Origin: Rhynchopus euleeides
Lineage: Eukaryota > Euglenozoa > Diplonemea > Diplonemida > Diplonemidae
Reading direction: 5' to 3'
DNA length: 64,000 nt
NCBI GenBank assembly: GCA_963210315.1
Contig: OY723246.1
Coordinates: forward strand, 1,178,001 to 1,242,000
Shown here: positions 47,704 through 57,300 of the stretch, piece by piece
Layout of the letters: the number at the start of each line of letters is the position of its first letter
Position numbering within the stretch: position 1 is the stretch's first letter
Notes under the pieces: generated by a model
What the model was told of the DNA's origin: nothing
Databases searched by the model: none
Seen by the model: the letters and a program-made list of their open reading frames with translations, nothing else
Program-made: the position numbers and the translations under genes

Positions 47704-50211
47704 TTCCTCATCCGGCTTCTGCGGGTAGGGGGTAAGGCGGTTGGAACGAGGCTTCAGGTACGCCGTGATGGAGGCCTGCCTGGTCCTCCCGTTCCTGCTG
47801 GCTCCCGGCACCCTACAGGGTGGGGCCTCATCCCCGCCAACTGCCGTGGGCGTCAGGGCTTCGAGGAGGGGTGGGGCCGGCTGGGCAGGCGGCGCCGGTG
47901 CTGCCGGCGGCACTGCTGCTGGCTGCGCTGGGGTCGGGGCGGCGCTCGACGTTGTTGGTGCCCCGGGTGCCATAGGTGTCACGGGTTTACTGCTCGAATC
48001 ACTGGGCGGGGCAGGGGCGGAGGAGTCAGAGGCGGCGGAGGTGGCAGAGGTGGTGGTGGTGGTGGTGGTGGTGCTGGGGGAGGAGCGGGCGGGTTTTGTG
48101 GGTGCTGGCAGGGCATCCGCAGCCGGCCCGGCCGTGGGCCCCGCCGGCGGTTTGCCCTTCGCCCCCTTGGACGCACCCAGCCCCTTTGTGGCAGCGCTCA
48201 GCTCCCGCCTCACGGAGATGAGCATCTCCTGGTGTTGCAGCTTGCGCTGCTCCTCCGCGTCGCGCACCCCCTCTAGCAGGCCCTGCCAGCTCTGCCCGAG
48301 CTCGCTGGCCTGCTGCGTCAGCTGGCGCTGCACCCTCTCGCCCTCCTCCTTCCCTGCCTGTTGGAGGTCAGCTCGAAGGGTAGTGTCGAGCTGGGTTGCC
48401 TTCTCGGCAAGGGCCTTGAGCTGCTGGGCCCCGTGCCGCGCCATCTGCGCCTCGCAGGTCCCCCGCAGCTCCCCACACACCTCATCCAGGCGGCTCTGGA
48501 GGCGGGCCACCTGCTCCCCGGTCGCCCGCTCCGACTGCTGCTGGGCGGCCGTGGCGTCCTTGCGGTCAGCCTCGCAGGAGGCTCGCAGGTCGCGCACCGT
48601 GACCCCCAGGCGCTCCGTCTGCCGCCGCAGCTCGCCCACCGCGGCTTCCCCCTGCTGCGCCTCCCACGCCCTGCGGAGCTCCGCCACCGCCGCGTCCAGG
48701 CGCTGCTGCTCCTGCCCGCGCTGCGCCTCCAGGTCGGCCCTGACCGCGTCCACCTCCGCCTGGAGCTGCTGCGCCTGGTGGTGGGAGAGGGGCGTCTGCT
48801 CGCTCGCCTCCGCGGCTTGCAGGCTCAGCATGGCCTTGCAAGCGCCGCTGAGGCGCTCCTCAAGCGCCCGGTGCTTGAGGTCCCGCTGCGCGAGCTGGCC
48901 CTGCATGTCGGCCTCGAGGGCCTTGTGGCTGGCCTCCCAGCCCTTGCGCGACGCAGTCAGATCCGTCGCATGCGCGCGGCCTTGCCCCTCCAAGGCGGTG
49001 AGCCCAGCAGCCAGCTTCTGCAGATCCGTGCTCGCTGCTGCCTCACCCACCGCCTTGCCCAGCCCTTCGACATGCTCGCGGAGGCGGGAGACCGTCACGC
49101 CCATCGACTGCTGGTGCTTCGCGACCTCCAGGAGCTGGGCCTTGCGCTCCTTTAGTTCACGCTCCGTTTTCAGTGTGGACGTAGTGGCTGTAGTGGTGGG
49201 GGGTGTGGTGGTGGGGCGCTCCTGGAGGCTCTTCAGCAGGGCCCCTTGCGCCTGCAGCTGCTCCTCCTGGCGGCCGAGGCGGTCCCCCATGCGCTGCATC
49301 TGCAGCTCGTGCTGCTGGGCGTGGCTGTCCAGCCGGGCCTCGAGCAGCGCCACCTGCTCGGCGTGCTGCTCCCCCTGGCGGCGCGGGCGGTCTTCGAGCC
49401 ACTGCTCTGACAGGCCCGGGTGCCCCTGCATCGCCTCCATCCGCTGCCCCAGCTCGCCCTGCCGTGCCTGCTGGGTCAGCAGCTGGGCCTCCAGCCGCTT
49501 GCGGTGGCCGTCCTGGTCCTGCAGGAGGCGGCGCAGGCCCTGCAGCTCGGCTTGACAAGCCGCGCCGTCGCCCTGCGTGGCGGAGTCGGCGGCGGCAGGT
49601 GCGGGGTCATGCCCGAGCTCCCGCAGGCGCCCGGCGAGCTTCTCCAGATCCTTCTGGAGCTGGGCAGCTCTCTGCTGTGCCTGCTGCGCCTGCTGCTTCG
49701 CCGCCGCTGCTGCTCCGCCACCACGCCCGGTCCGCCCAACCGTGCCGCTGGCCTGCGACTTCGCAGACCTTCCCGCCTTCGCGGCCGTGGCGCGCTCCTC
49801 CTGGAGCCTGTCGCGGACGCTCTCATAGCGCCGCTTCAGGCGGAGCACCTCCTCGGCCTGCTTCTTCGCGGCCGCCTCCCTCTGCTTCTGCTCCTCGAGG
49901 AGCAGCGTGTCCGTCAGGACCACCTCCTTCCCGTTGACTACTAGAGTCCATGTGGGGGGGGTGCCGTGGGTGGGGGGTTGCTCGGCAGCGAGGACGGCGA
50001 CGCCGCCCTCCAGGCTGTCCAGCGCCGCCTCCCACCGGAGGTGGTTGAGAATGGTGCGCACGTGGGCGGCACCATAGAGGGGGGGAAGGGGTTGGAGCTC
50101 GTATCTGCGAGGTTCCGTGAATTCGAGGGGGGGCAGGGGGGCGGCCTGTTGGCCACCGGCCTGGGAGCCGGTGTTCCCGGAGGAGACCCCGTGGAGGTCG
50201 GCCTGTGACAT
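47701..50211 (-). CDS. LINE ORF1: long coiled-coil protein
   Basis: 836 residues from ATG at 50211 to TAG at 47703, immediately upstream of and in frame with ORF2. Residues about 40-110 form a small folded region ending in WTLVVNGKEVVLTDTLLLEE. Residues about 120-650 are an E/Q/R/A-rich coiled coil, as expected for a trimerising, RNA-binding LINE ORF1 product, but no RRM or CCHC knuckle was found. Residues about 670-790 are P/A/T/S-rich linker. Near the end RQASITAYLKP (811-821) looks like a PCNA-interacting (PIP) box. The assignment as ORF1 comes from position and coiled coil; no sequence family is recognised. Confidence 0.85.
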   Translation of the reverse strand: MSQADLHGVSSGNTGSQAGGQQAAPLPPLEFTEPRRYELQPLPPLYGAAHVRTILNHLRWEAALDSLEGGVAVLAAEQPPTHGTPPTWTLVVNGKEVVLTDTLLLEEQKQREAAAKKQAEEVLRLKRRYESVRDRLQEERATAAKAGRSAKSQASGTVGRTGRGGGAAAAAKQQAQQAQQRAAQLQKDLEKLAGRLRELGHDPAPAAADSATQGDGAACQAELQGLRRLLQDQDGHRKRLEAQLLTQQARQGELGQRMEAMQGHPGLSEQWLEDRPRRQGEQHAEQVALLEARLDSHAQQHELQMQRMGDRLGRQEEQLQAQGALLKSLQERPTTTPPTTTATTSTLKTERELKERKAQLLEVAKHQQSMGVTVSRLREHVEGLGKAVGEAAASTDLQKLAAGLTALEGQGRAHATDLTASRKGWEASHKALEADMQGQLAQRDLKHRALEERLSGACKAMLSLQAAEASEQTPLSHHQAQQLQAEVDAVRADLEAQRGQEQQRLDAAVAELRRAWEAQQGEAAVGELRRQTERLGVTVRDLRASCEADRKDATAAQQQSERATGEQVARLQSRLDEVCGELRGTCEAQMARHGAQQLKALAEKATQLDTTLRADLQQAGKEEGERVQRQLTQQASELGQSWQGLLEGVRDAEEQRKLQHQEMLISVRRELSAATKGLGASKGAKGKPPAGPTAGPAADALPAPTKPARSSPSTTTTTTTTSATSAASDSSAPAPPSDSSSKPVTPMAPGAPTTSSAAPTPAQPAAVPPAAPAPPAQPAPPLLEALTPTAVGGDEAPPCRVPGASRNGRTRQASITAYLKPRSNRLTPYPQKPDEE

Positions 50212-50265
50212 CCTGCCCGTGTATCCCTCTCTCCTCCTGTGTGTGTGTGTGTGTGTGTGTGTGTG

Positions 50266-51164
50266 CCTCTCTGTGAGATGTCATGCCATGTGTTGCTTTT
50301 TTTTTGGCTTTTGGCATATGATGCAATGCGGTTCTTCTTTCAGCAAAGAATTGAATCTGCATAGCAGAATCCCCCCCCCCCCTCCAAAAAAAAACCGACC
50401 GAATCCCTCCCTGTGGGACGAATTTGTTGTACTCTCTTCAAAGCGTCCAGGAGGAATGGGGAGAGGGAGTGGGGTGCATGGGGCGGGTTAGGTATGTTTT
50501 GCCTCCATTCTTCTTTGCTGTTTGTGCCAGTGCACACCCCGCCCCCCCCCCCCCCCTCCGGGTCTTGTTTTGTGTAATGTGTGCTGTGGCATTCGCTTCC
50601 TCTCTCTCTCTCTCTCTCCCCCACCCCCTCGTATACCATACCACCCCCCCCCCCCCCGCCCCCCCCGAGCGGGCCTGCGGTTTGGAAACAGCAGTTTCTC
50701 TCTGCTTCTCCACCCCGCGCCAGCCCTCTGCAGGAAATGTCTTCCTGTTCACCACCCCCCCTCTGTGCAGGGTTGGCTTTGAGACGCGTGCATCGTGCAC
50801 ATCGCTGCCCCACTGCACCACTCCAGCGTGAGGGAAGAAGCCTCGCCCGCCCGCCCCCCCCCACCCCACCCCTCGATGCGTTGTGCCTTCCCTGCCGTTT
50901 GCTCTTTGCTGCCACTGCTGCCCCCACACGTCCCGATGGGGCGTATCACTGCTGAGTCACCGCTGAGACATGCATGCATAAACCCCGCCTCCTCCTGTTC
51001 ACCCCAAAGGCTGTGTGGAGGTGTTTTGGGATGGCCGGGGAGGCATCTCTGACTGTTCTGTCTCTGACTGTGTTGTTACTCTCACTTGCTTACAAACCTG
51101 GAAGCCGGCTGCCTCCCCCCTTCCCCGAATGTGCACACCTCCCTGCATCAGGCACACCAGAAAG
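50266..51164. other. spacer upstream of the ubiquitin-like gene
   Basis: C-runs and CT-repeats (50602-50625, 50643-50666), no gene recognised. The 3' half probably holds the promoter and 5' UTR of the next gene; no TATA seen. Confidence 0.5.
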
Positions 51165-52370
51165 ATGAACATCCAGGTGAAGTCGAGTGATGCAACCACG
51201 GCGGTCTCTGCGGAGTCGTCATGGACCGTGCTGCAGCTGAAGGGGGCGATTGAGAAGCAGCTGAAGGTCGCTGCCACCGCGCAGAAGCTGACGGTCGGCG
51301 GCAAGATCATGAAGAACGACAAGCTGCTGAGCGACTACCCCGCAGCAGCACAGCAGGCCGTGAGCCTGGTGGTGTCGGGTGGTGCAGCACCTGCGGCCAG
51401 CACGGCGAACAAGTCGGAAGACCGCAGACAGGTGGACGGCCTTGTGATGGAGGTGATCGGGATCATCAAGCAGAACAAGGAGGTATCCCTGAACAAAGCG
51501 CTGTTGTGTGTGGTGCGCTTTGAGAACAGGTCACTGTTGCACTGCGTGTATCGGTGGGGGGAAAATATCTGTGCCTTTCGCTGGATCTTGTGCCCCCACT
51601 CGCACCACTTCATCAGACTGGGGAGTGGTGTGCATAAAGAGTGGGGCCTGCGTTCCCACAAACCACTATTAGTTGATGTCTCGTTTTCCTGTCACTTTGC
51701 GATCCAGCGGGAGAGGGGCACGGATCTTCGCACAGACCGGCCTGAGACCCTCACCTTATCCACCCCACCCACCACCTCCCAACCCGATCGACAGGCGCAA
51801 GCGCTTTACGACAAATACGGGAATGATGTGCCCGACACGAAGGACCTGCAGGAGGCCCTGGGTATGCCCTCTTGTCATATCAGCCTGCAGAATCAGGTGA
51901 GTGATCGGGTGTGTTTCAGTCGTCAGAGTGAAGACACTGTGGTATCGAATTGCGGTGCGCAATTGCGGGTGCTATTCGGCACTTCTTGTATTCCTGTCCT
52001 GTCCTGTGGGTGCGTTGGCGGTATATTATGTATCACCATATTTAGTCGACACCGGCGGCAAGGCCATTGTTGGTGGGGGTGGGGCGTTTTCAGTCTTGTT
52101 GCACCGCGCCCTAGTGGGAAGTTGGAGTGTCCTGCATCAGTGTTTCTTGTTTCCATGTCGCACATGCACCCTCCTGCAACAGGCGTCGATGGGTTTGACT
52201 CTGTGAAGGAGAAGGTGCTGAACGAGCTCACAGAGGTGCTTGACGGGAACTGGACGGCGTTCGACCAGTACCACAAACCCCTGCGCGAGTTTGCCTTCAA
52301 GATGCTGGAGACGAGGGAGGTGACCGTTGAGAAGCGTGACGCTTGGGTCGAGAAGGCAGGTATGCTGTGA
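51165..52370 (+). CDS. ubiquitin-like domain protein, three exons
   Basis: Exons 51165-51482, 51795-51861 and 52183-52370; the introns start GTATCC and GTATGC and end CAG, and phases 0 and 1 are consistent. About 190 residues. Residues 1-75 form a ubiquitin-like beta-grasp starting MNIQVKSS, with KLTVGGKIMKNDKLLSDY aligning to the ubiquitin loop; there is no C-terminal RGG processing site (VVSGGA follows), so it is likely an integral UBL domain. The rest is helical (KEKVLNELTEVLDGNW), somewhat like a BAG or chaperone-adaptor helix bundle but not assignable. The end is uncertain: the last exon either terminates at TGA 52368-52370 or splices at GGTATG (52357-52362) to an unseen exon. Both introns are short; intron 1 carries a MITE. 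Confidence 0.78.
   Translation: MNIQVKSSDATTAVSAESSWTVLQLKGAIEKQLKVAATAQKLTVGGKIMKNDKLLSDYPAAAQQAVSLVVSGGAAPAASTANKSEDRRQVDGLVMEVIGIIKQNKEVSLNKALLCVVRFENRSLLHCVYRWGENICAFRWILCPHSHHFIRLGSGVHKEWGLRSHKPLLVDVSFSCHFAIQRERGTDLRTDRPETLTLSTPPTTSQPDRQAQALYDKYGNDVPDTKDLQEALGMPSCHISLQNQVSDRVCFSRQSEDTVVSNCGAQLRVLFGTSCIPVLSCGCVGGILCITIFSRHRRQGHCWWGWGVFSLVAPRPSGKLECPASVFLVSMSHMHPPATGVDGFDSVKEKVLNELTEVLDGNWTAFDQYHKPLREFAFKMLETREVTVEKRDAWVEKAGML
51567..51725. mobile_element. GCTGGATC-ended MITE, copy 3, in an intron
   Basis: Left ATCTGTGCC plus TTTCGCTGGATC; right GATCCAGCGGGAG then GGGCACGGAT. Interior homologous to 20471-20613 and 34655-34821. It makes up about half of intron 1 of the ubiquitin-like gene. 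Confidence 0.85.
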
Positions 52371-52382
52371 TCATACAGTATA

Positions 52383-52488
52383 CCTACCACCCCCCGTGTA
52401 TATGTCACCCCCCCCAGGTGCAAAAATCGGGAGGGGGGTGACATGAACACACCTTTTAGGGGGTGACATATACACGGGGGGTGGTAGG
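52383..52488. repeat. 106-bp element with 30-bp perfect inverted ends
   Basis: Arms 52383-52412 and 52459-52488 are exact complements (start CCTACCACCCCCC, inner part TATATGTCACCCCC). It begins 13 bp after the ubiquitin-like gene's TGA and ends 2 bp before the fold-back element. Probably a MITE; it could also form the transcript's 3' hairpin. Confidence 0.9.
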
Positions 52489-52670
52489 TTCACGGTGGGA
52501 TCTTGTAAATTTTACATGTATAACTACAAGTATATACATGTATTATACATGTATAATACTTGCATGTCAACTATTATACATGTATAATACATGTATAGGG
52601 GGGTGTCGATTCTGGACAAAAAATAAATTTTTTCAAAAAAAAACCGAAAAATCGGGGGAAAATGCTGAAA

Positions 52671-52765
52671 AATGGCAAAAAAAAGAGTATGGGGAGTTGG
52701 GTCCAGTTTAGCAAAGTCGTCATATTTTTCGGGTGTTTTTTTGAATGGGACACCCGAAGAACCCG
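52671..52765 (+). repeat. shared module of G-run TIR elements, copy 2
   Basis: Same core as 790-905, including GGGGAGTTGGGTCCAGTTTA and the stem TTCGGGTGT/ACACCCGAA. The stem is kept while the loop differs by several bases. Confidence 0.87.
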
Positions 52766-53018
52766 TTGAGACGTGAATGACATCGTGAACATATCTGCCA
52801 GAGAATCCTCAAGCTTCGTGCCTCAAGAACGTGGGACAACACGGCGCTGCAGGCGCATCCTGGGCCGCAGACCAGCAAGCCGGCAAAATAGCCAAGGCCG
52901 CCTACACGGCGAGCCTTCTACAGATTCCAGATTGCTCAAACGAGCGTGTCCAGGAAGCTTGAGCTTTGGGTGGGGACGGGATGAAGTCATGGGGGGGGGG
53001 GGGGGGGCGGGGCGGGGG

Positions 53019-56000
53019 TGGCTGGGGGGAACCTCTAGAGGTAGGGGGCAACCTATTGGTGGCTGGGGGGAACCTCTAGAGGTAGGGGGCAACCCATTAG
53101 TGGCTGGGGGGAACCTCTAGAGGTAGGGGGCAACCTATTGGTGGCTGGGGGGAACCTCTAGAGGTAGGTGGCAACCCATTAGTGGCTGGGGGGAACCCCT
53201 AGAGGTAGGGGGCAACCCATTAGTGGCTGGGGGGAACCTCTAGAGGTAGGGGGCAACCTATTGGTGGCTGGGGGGAACCTCTAGAGGTAGGTGGCAACCC
53301 ATTAGTGGCTGGGGGGAACCTCTAGAGGTAGGGGGCAACCTATTGGTGGCTGGGGGGAACCTCTAGAGGTAGGGGGCAACCCATTAGTGGCTGGGGGGAA
53401 CCTCTAGAGGTAGGGGGCAACCTATTGGTGGCTGGGGGGAACCTCTAGAGGTAGGTGGCAACCCATTAGTGGCTGGGGGGAACCCCTAGAGGTAGGGGGC
53501 AACCTATTGGTGGCTGGGGGGAACCTCTAGAGGTAGGTGGCAACCCGTTAGTGACTGGGGGGAACCTCTAGAGGTAGGTGGCAACCCATTGGTGGCTGGG
53601 GGGAACCTCTAGAGGTAGGTGGCAACCCATTAGTGGCTGGGGGGAACCTCTAGAGGTAGGTGGCAACCCATTAGTGACTGGGGGGAACCTCTAGAGGTAG
53701 GTGGCAACCCATTGGTGGCTGGGGGGAACCTCTAGAGGTAGGTGGCAACCCATTAGTGACTGGGGGGAACCTCTAGAGGTAGGTGGCAACCCATTGGTGG
53801 CTGGGGGGAACCTCTAGAGGTAGGTGGCAACCCATTAGTGGCTGGGGGGAACCTCTAGAGGTAGGTGGCAACCCATTAGTGACTGGGGGGAACCTCTAGA
53901 GGTAGGTGGCAACCCATTGGTGGCTGGGGGGAACCTCTAGAGGTAGGTGGCAACCCATTAGTGACTGGGGGGAACCTCTAGAGGTAGGTGGCAACCCATT
54001 GGTGGCTGGGGGGAACCTCTAGAGGTAGGTGGCAACCCATTAGTGGCTGGGGGGAACCCCTAGAGGTAGGGGGCAACCCATTAGTGGCTGGGGGGAACCT
54101 CTAGAGGTAGGTGGCAACCCATTGGTGGCTGGGGGGAACCTCTAGAGGTAGGGGGCAACCCATTAGTGGCTGGGGGGAACCTCTAGAGGTAGGGGGCAAC
54201 CTATTTGTGGGTGGGGGGAACCCCTAGAGGCAGGGGGTAACCCATTTGTGGCTGGGGGGAACCCCTAGAGGCAAGGGGTAAGACATTTGTGGCTGGGGGG
54301 AACCCCTAGAGGCAGGGGGTAACCCGTTTGTGGCTGGGGGGAACCCCTAGAGGCAAGGGGTAACCCATTTGTGGGTGGGGGGAACCCCCAGAGGCAGGGG
54401 GTAACCCGTTTGTGGGTGGGGGGAACCCCTAGAGGTAGGGGGTAACCCATTTGTGGCTGGGGGGAACCCCTAGAGGCAGGGGGTAACCCGTTTGTGGGTG
54501 GGGGGAACCCCTAGAGGCAGGGGGTAACCCATTTGTGGCTGGGGGGAACCCCTAGAGGTAGGGGGTAACCCATTTGTGGCTGGGGGGAACCCCTAGAGGT
54601 AGGGGGTAACCCATTTGTGGGTGGGGGGAACCCCTAGAGGTAGGGGGTAACCCGTTTGTGGCTGGGGGGAACCCCTAGAGGTAGGGGGTAACCCATTTGT
54701 GGCTGGGGGGAACCCCTAGAGGTAGGGGGTAACCCGTTTGTGGGTGGGGGGAACCCCTAGAGGCAGGGGGTAACCCATTTGTGGCTGGGGGGAACCCCTA
54801 GAGGTAGGGGGTAACCCGTTTGTGGGTGGGGGGAACCCCTAGAGGCAGGGGGTAACCCATTTGTGGCTGGGGGGAACCCCTAGAGGTAGGGGGTAACCCA
54901 TTTGTGGGTGGGGGGAACCCCTAGAGGTAGGGGGTAACCCATTTGTGGGTGGGGGGAACCCCTAGAGGTAGGGGGTAACCCATTTGTGGCTGGGGGGAAC
55001 CCCTAGAGGTAGGGGGTAACCCATTTGTGGGTGGGGGGAACCCCTAGAGGTAGGGGGTAACCCGTTTGTGGCTGGGGGGAACCCCTAGAGGTAGGGGGTA
55101 ACCCATTTGTGGCTGGGGGGAACCCCTAGAGGTAGGGGGTAACCCGTTTGTGGGTGGGGGGAACCCCTAGAGGCAGGGGGTAACCCATTTGTGGCTGGGG
55201 GGAACCCCTAGAGGTAGGGGGTAACCCGTTTCTGGGTGGGGGGAACCCCTAGAGGCAGGGGGTAACCCATTTGTGGCTGGGGGGAACCCCTAGAGGTAGG
55301 GGGTAACCCATTTGTGGGTGGGGGGAACCCCTAGTGGTAGGGGGTAACCCGTTTGTGGGTGGGGGGAACCCCTAGAGGCAGGGGGTAACCCATTTGTGGC
55401 TGGGGGGAACCCCTAGAGGTAGGGGGTAACCCATTTGTGGGTGGGGGGAACCCCTAGTGGTAGGGGGTAACCCCTAGAGGCAGGGGGTAACCCATTTGTG
55501 GGTGGGGGGAACCCCTAGAGGTAGGGGGTAACCCGTTTCTGGGTGGGGGGAACCCCTAGAGGTAGGGGGTAACCCATTTGTGGGTGGGGGGAACCCCTAG
55601 AGGTAGGGGGTAACCCGTTTGTGGGTGGGGGGAACCCCTAGAGGCAGGGGGTAACCCATTTGTGGCTGGGGGGAACCCCTAGAGGTAGGGGGTAACCCGT
55701 TTCTGGGTGGGGGGAACCCCTAGAGGCAGGGGGTAACCCATTTGTGGCTGGGGGGAACCCCTAGAGGCAGGGGGTAACCCATTTGTGGGTGGGGGGAACC
55801 CCTAGTGGTAGGGGGTAACCCGTTTGTGGGTGGGGGGAACCCCTAGAGGCAGGGGGTAACCCATTTGTGGGTGGGGGGAACCCCTAGAGGTAGGGGGTAA
55901 CCCGTTTCTGGGTGGGGGGAACCCCTAGAGGTAGGGGGTAACCCATTTGTGGGTGGGGGGAACCCCTAGAGGTAGGGGGTAACCCGTTTGTGGCTGGGGG

Positions 56001-56900
56001 GAACCCCTAGAGGTAGGGGGTAACCCATTTGTGGCTGGGGGGAACCCCTAGAGGTAGGGGGTAACCCGTTTCTGGGTGGGGGGAACCCCTAGAGGTAGGG
56101 GGTAACCCGTTTGTGGCTGGGGGGAACCCCTAGAGGTAGGGGGTAACCCATTTGTGGCTGGGGGGAACCCCTAGAGGTAGGGGGTAACCCGTTTGTGGGT
56201 GGGGGGAACCCCTAGAGGCAGGGGGTAACCCATTTGTGGCTGGGGGGAACCCCTAGAGGTAGGGGGTAACCCATTTGTGGGTGGGGGGAACCCCTAGAGG
56301 TAGGGGGTAACCCGTTTGTGGCTGGGGGGGAACCCCTAGAGGTAGGGGGTAACCCGTTTGTGGGTGGGGGGAACCCCTAGAGGCAGGGGGTAACCCATTT
56401 GTGGCTGGGGGGAACCCCTAGAGGTAGGGGGTAACCCATTTGTGGGTGGGGGGAACCCCTAGAGGCAGGGGGTAACCCATTTGTGGCTGGGGGGAACCCC
56501 TAGAGGTAGGGGGTAACCCATTTGTGGCTGGGGGGAACCCCTAGAGGTAGGGGGTAACCCGTTTCTGGGTGGGGGGAACCCCTAGAGGTAGGGGGTAACC
56601 CATTTGTGGGTGGGGGGAACCCCTAGAGGTAGGGGGTAACCCGTTTGTGGCTGGGGGGAAGCCCTAGAGGTAGGGGGTAACCCATTTGTGGCTGGGGGGA
56701 ACCCCTAGAGGTAGGGGGTAACCCGTTTGTGGGTGGGGGGAACCCCTAGAGGCAGGGGGTAACCCATTTGTGGCTGGGGGGAACCCCTAGAGGTAGGGGG
56801 TAACCCGTTTGTGGGTGGGGGGAACCCCTACAGGCAGGGGGTAACCCATTTGTGGGTGGGGGGAACCCCTAGAGGCAGGGGGTAACCCGTTTGTGGGTGG
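53019..56900. repeat. 41-bp satellite array, about 95 units, two subfamilies
   Basis: Unit: GGGGGGAACCTCTAGAGGTA, then GGTGGCAACCCATTAGTGGCT in the left block (to about 54195). In the right block the central palindrome CCTCTAGAGG becomes CCCCTAGAGG and the tail reads GGGGTAACCCATTTGTGGGT. The switch is abrupt. A few irregular units occur (near 55456-55490, and an extra G near 56325). Spurious short minus-strand ORFs arise from the array. Confidence 0.97.
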
Positions 56901-57300
56901 GACCATTTGTGGTAAATTTACTGGGTTCTGGTGCCCACCGCCTCCCCTTTTGAGCGTTTGAAACAGCGTTTCCGGGACCCGGCACTGCTCGCAGTGGGCT
57001 CAAATGTCCAAAAACGACCCATTCTGGACCCCCCAAAAAAAATGCGAGCACCTCCCTCTTGGCACGCCGGTCTTACGACAACCCTGCCTGTTTCTGGTGC
57101 TGGGAAAAAAACGGAAAAAAACGGAAAATCAGGGTGTCGATTTTGGGATTTTCCGTTTTTTCGTTTTCTGTTTTTTTTCCGGATTTTTTTCGTCGATTTT
57201 TGACCAAGTCGCAGCCAGCGCCCACAGGCGGAAAAAACGAAAAAAAAGAAAAAAACGGAAAAAAACGGAAAAAATCGACACCCCCCATATGCCTGAAATA

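Larger units (their letters stand above)
41502..50265 (-). mobile_element. LINE (non-LTR retrotransposon) with OTU, APE, RT and RNase H
   Basis: Two large ORFs are intact on the minus strand. Both sides end at a TG/CA microsatellite (41502-41516 and 50238-50265), leaving only about 26 bp of 5' UTR and about 58 bp of 3' UTR. This fits insertion into, or a tail of, CA repeats. The intact reading frames imply a young copy. OTU-containing LINEs with RNase H are known in algae (I recall the Dualen/RandI group in Chlamydomonas); this copy shows no obvious second restriction-like endonuclease, so clade assignment is open. Confidence 0.85.
52598..57286. mobile_element. G-run TIR satellite-carrying element B (41-bp satellite)
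   Basis: Perfect 14-bp ends GGGGGGTGTCGATT and complement (57273-57286), flanked by ATA on both sides (52595-52597, 57287-57289). The uninterrupted sequence gtATAtgcc is restored by removing it. It contains the shared module (52671-52765), about 250 bp of unclassified DNA, the 41-bp satellite, and an AT-rich right end with CGGAAAAA-type repeats. No transposase. Confidence 0.85.

Noticed and set aside
47741-49555. 604-codon plus-strand ORF opposite LINE ORF1
   Set aside because: Its S/R/C-rich composition mirrors the antisense of coiled-coil codons; no domain.
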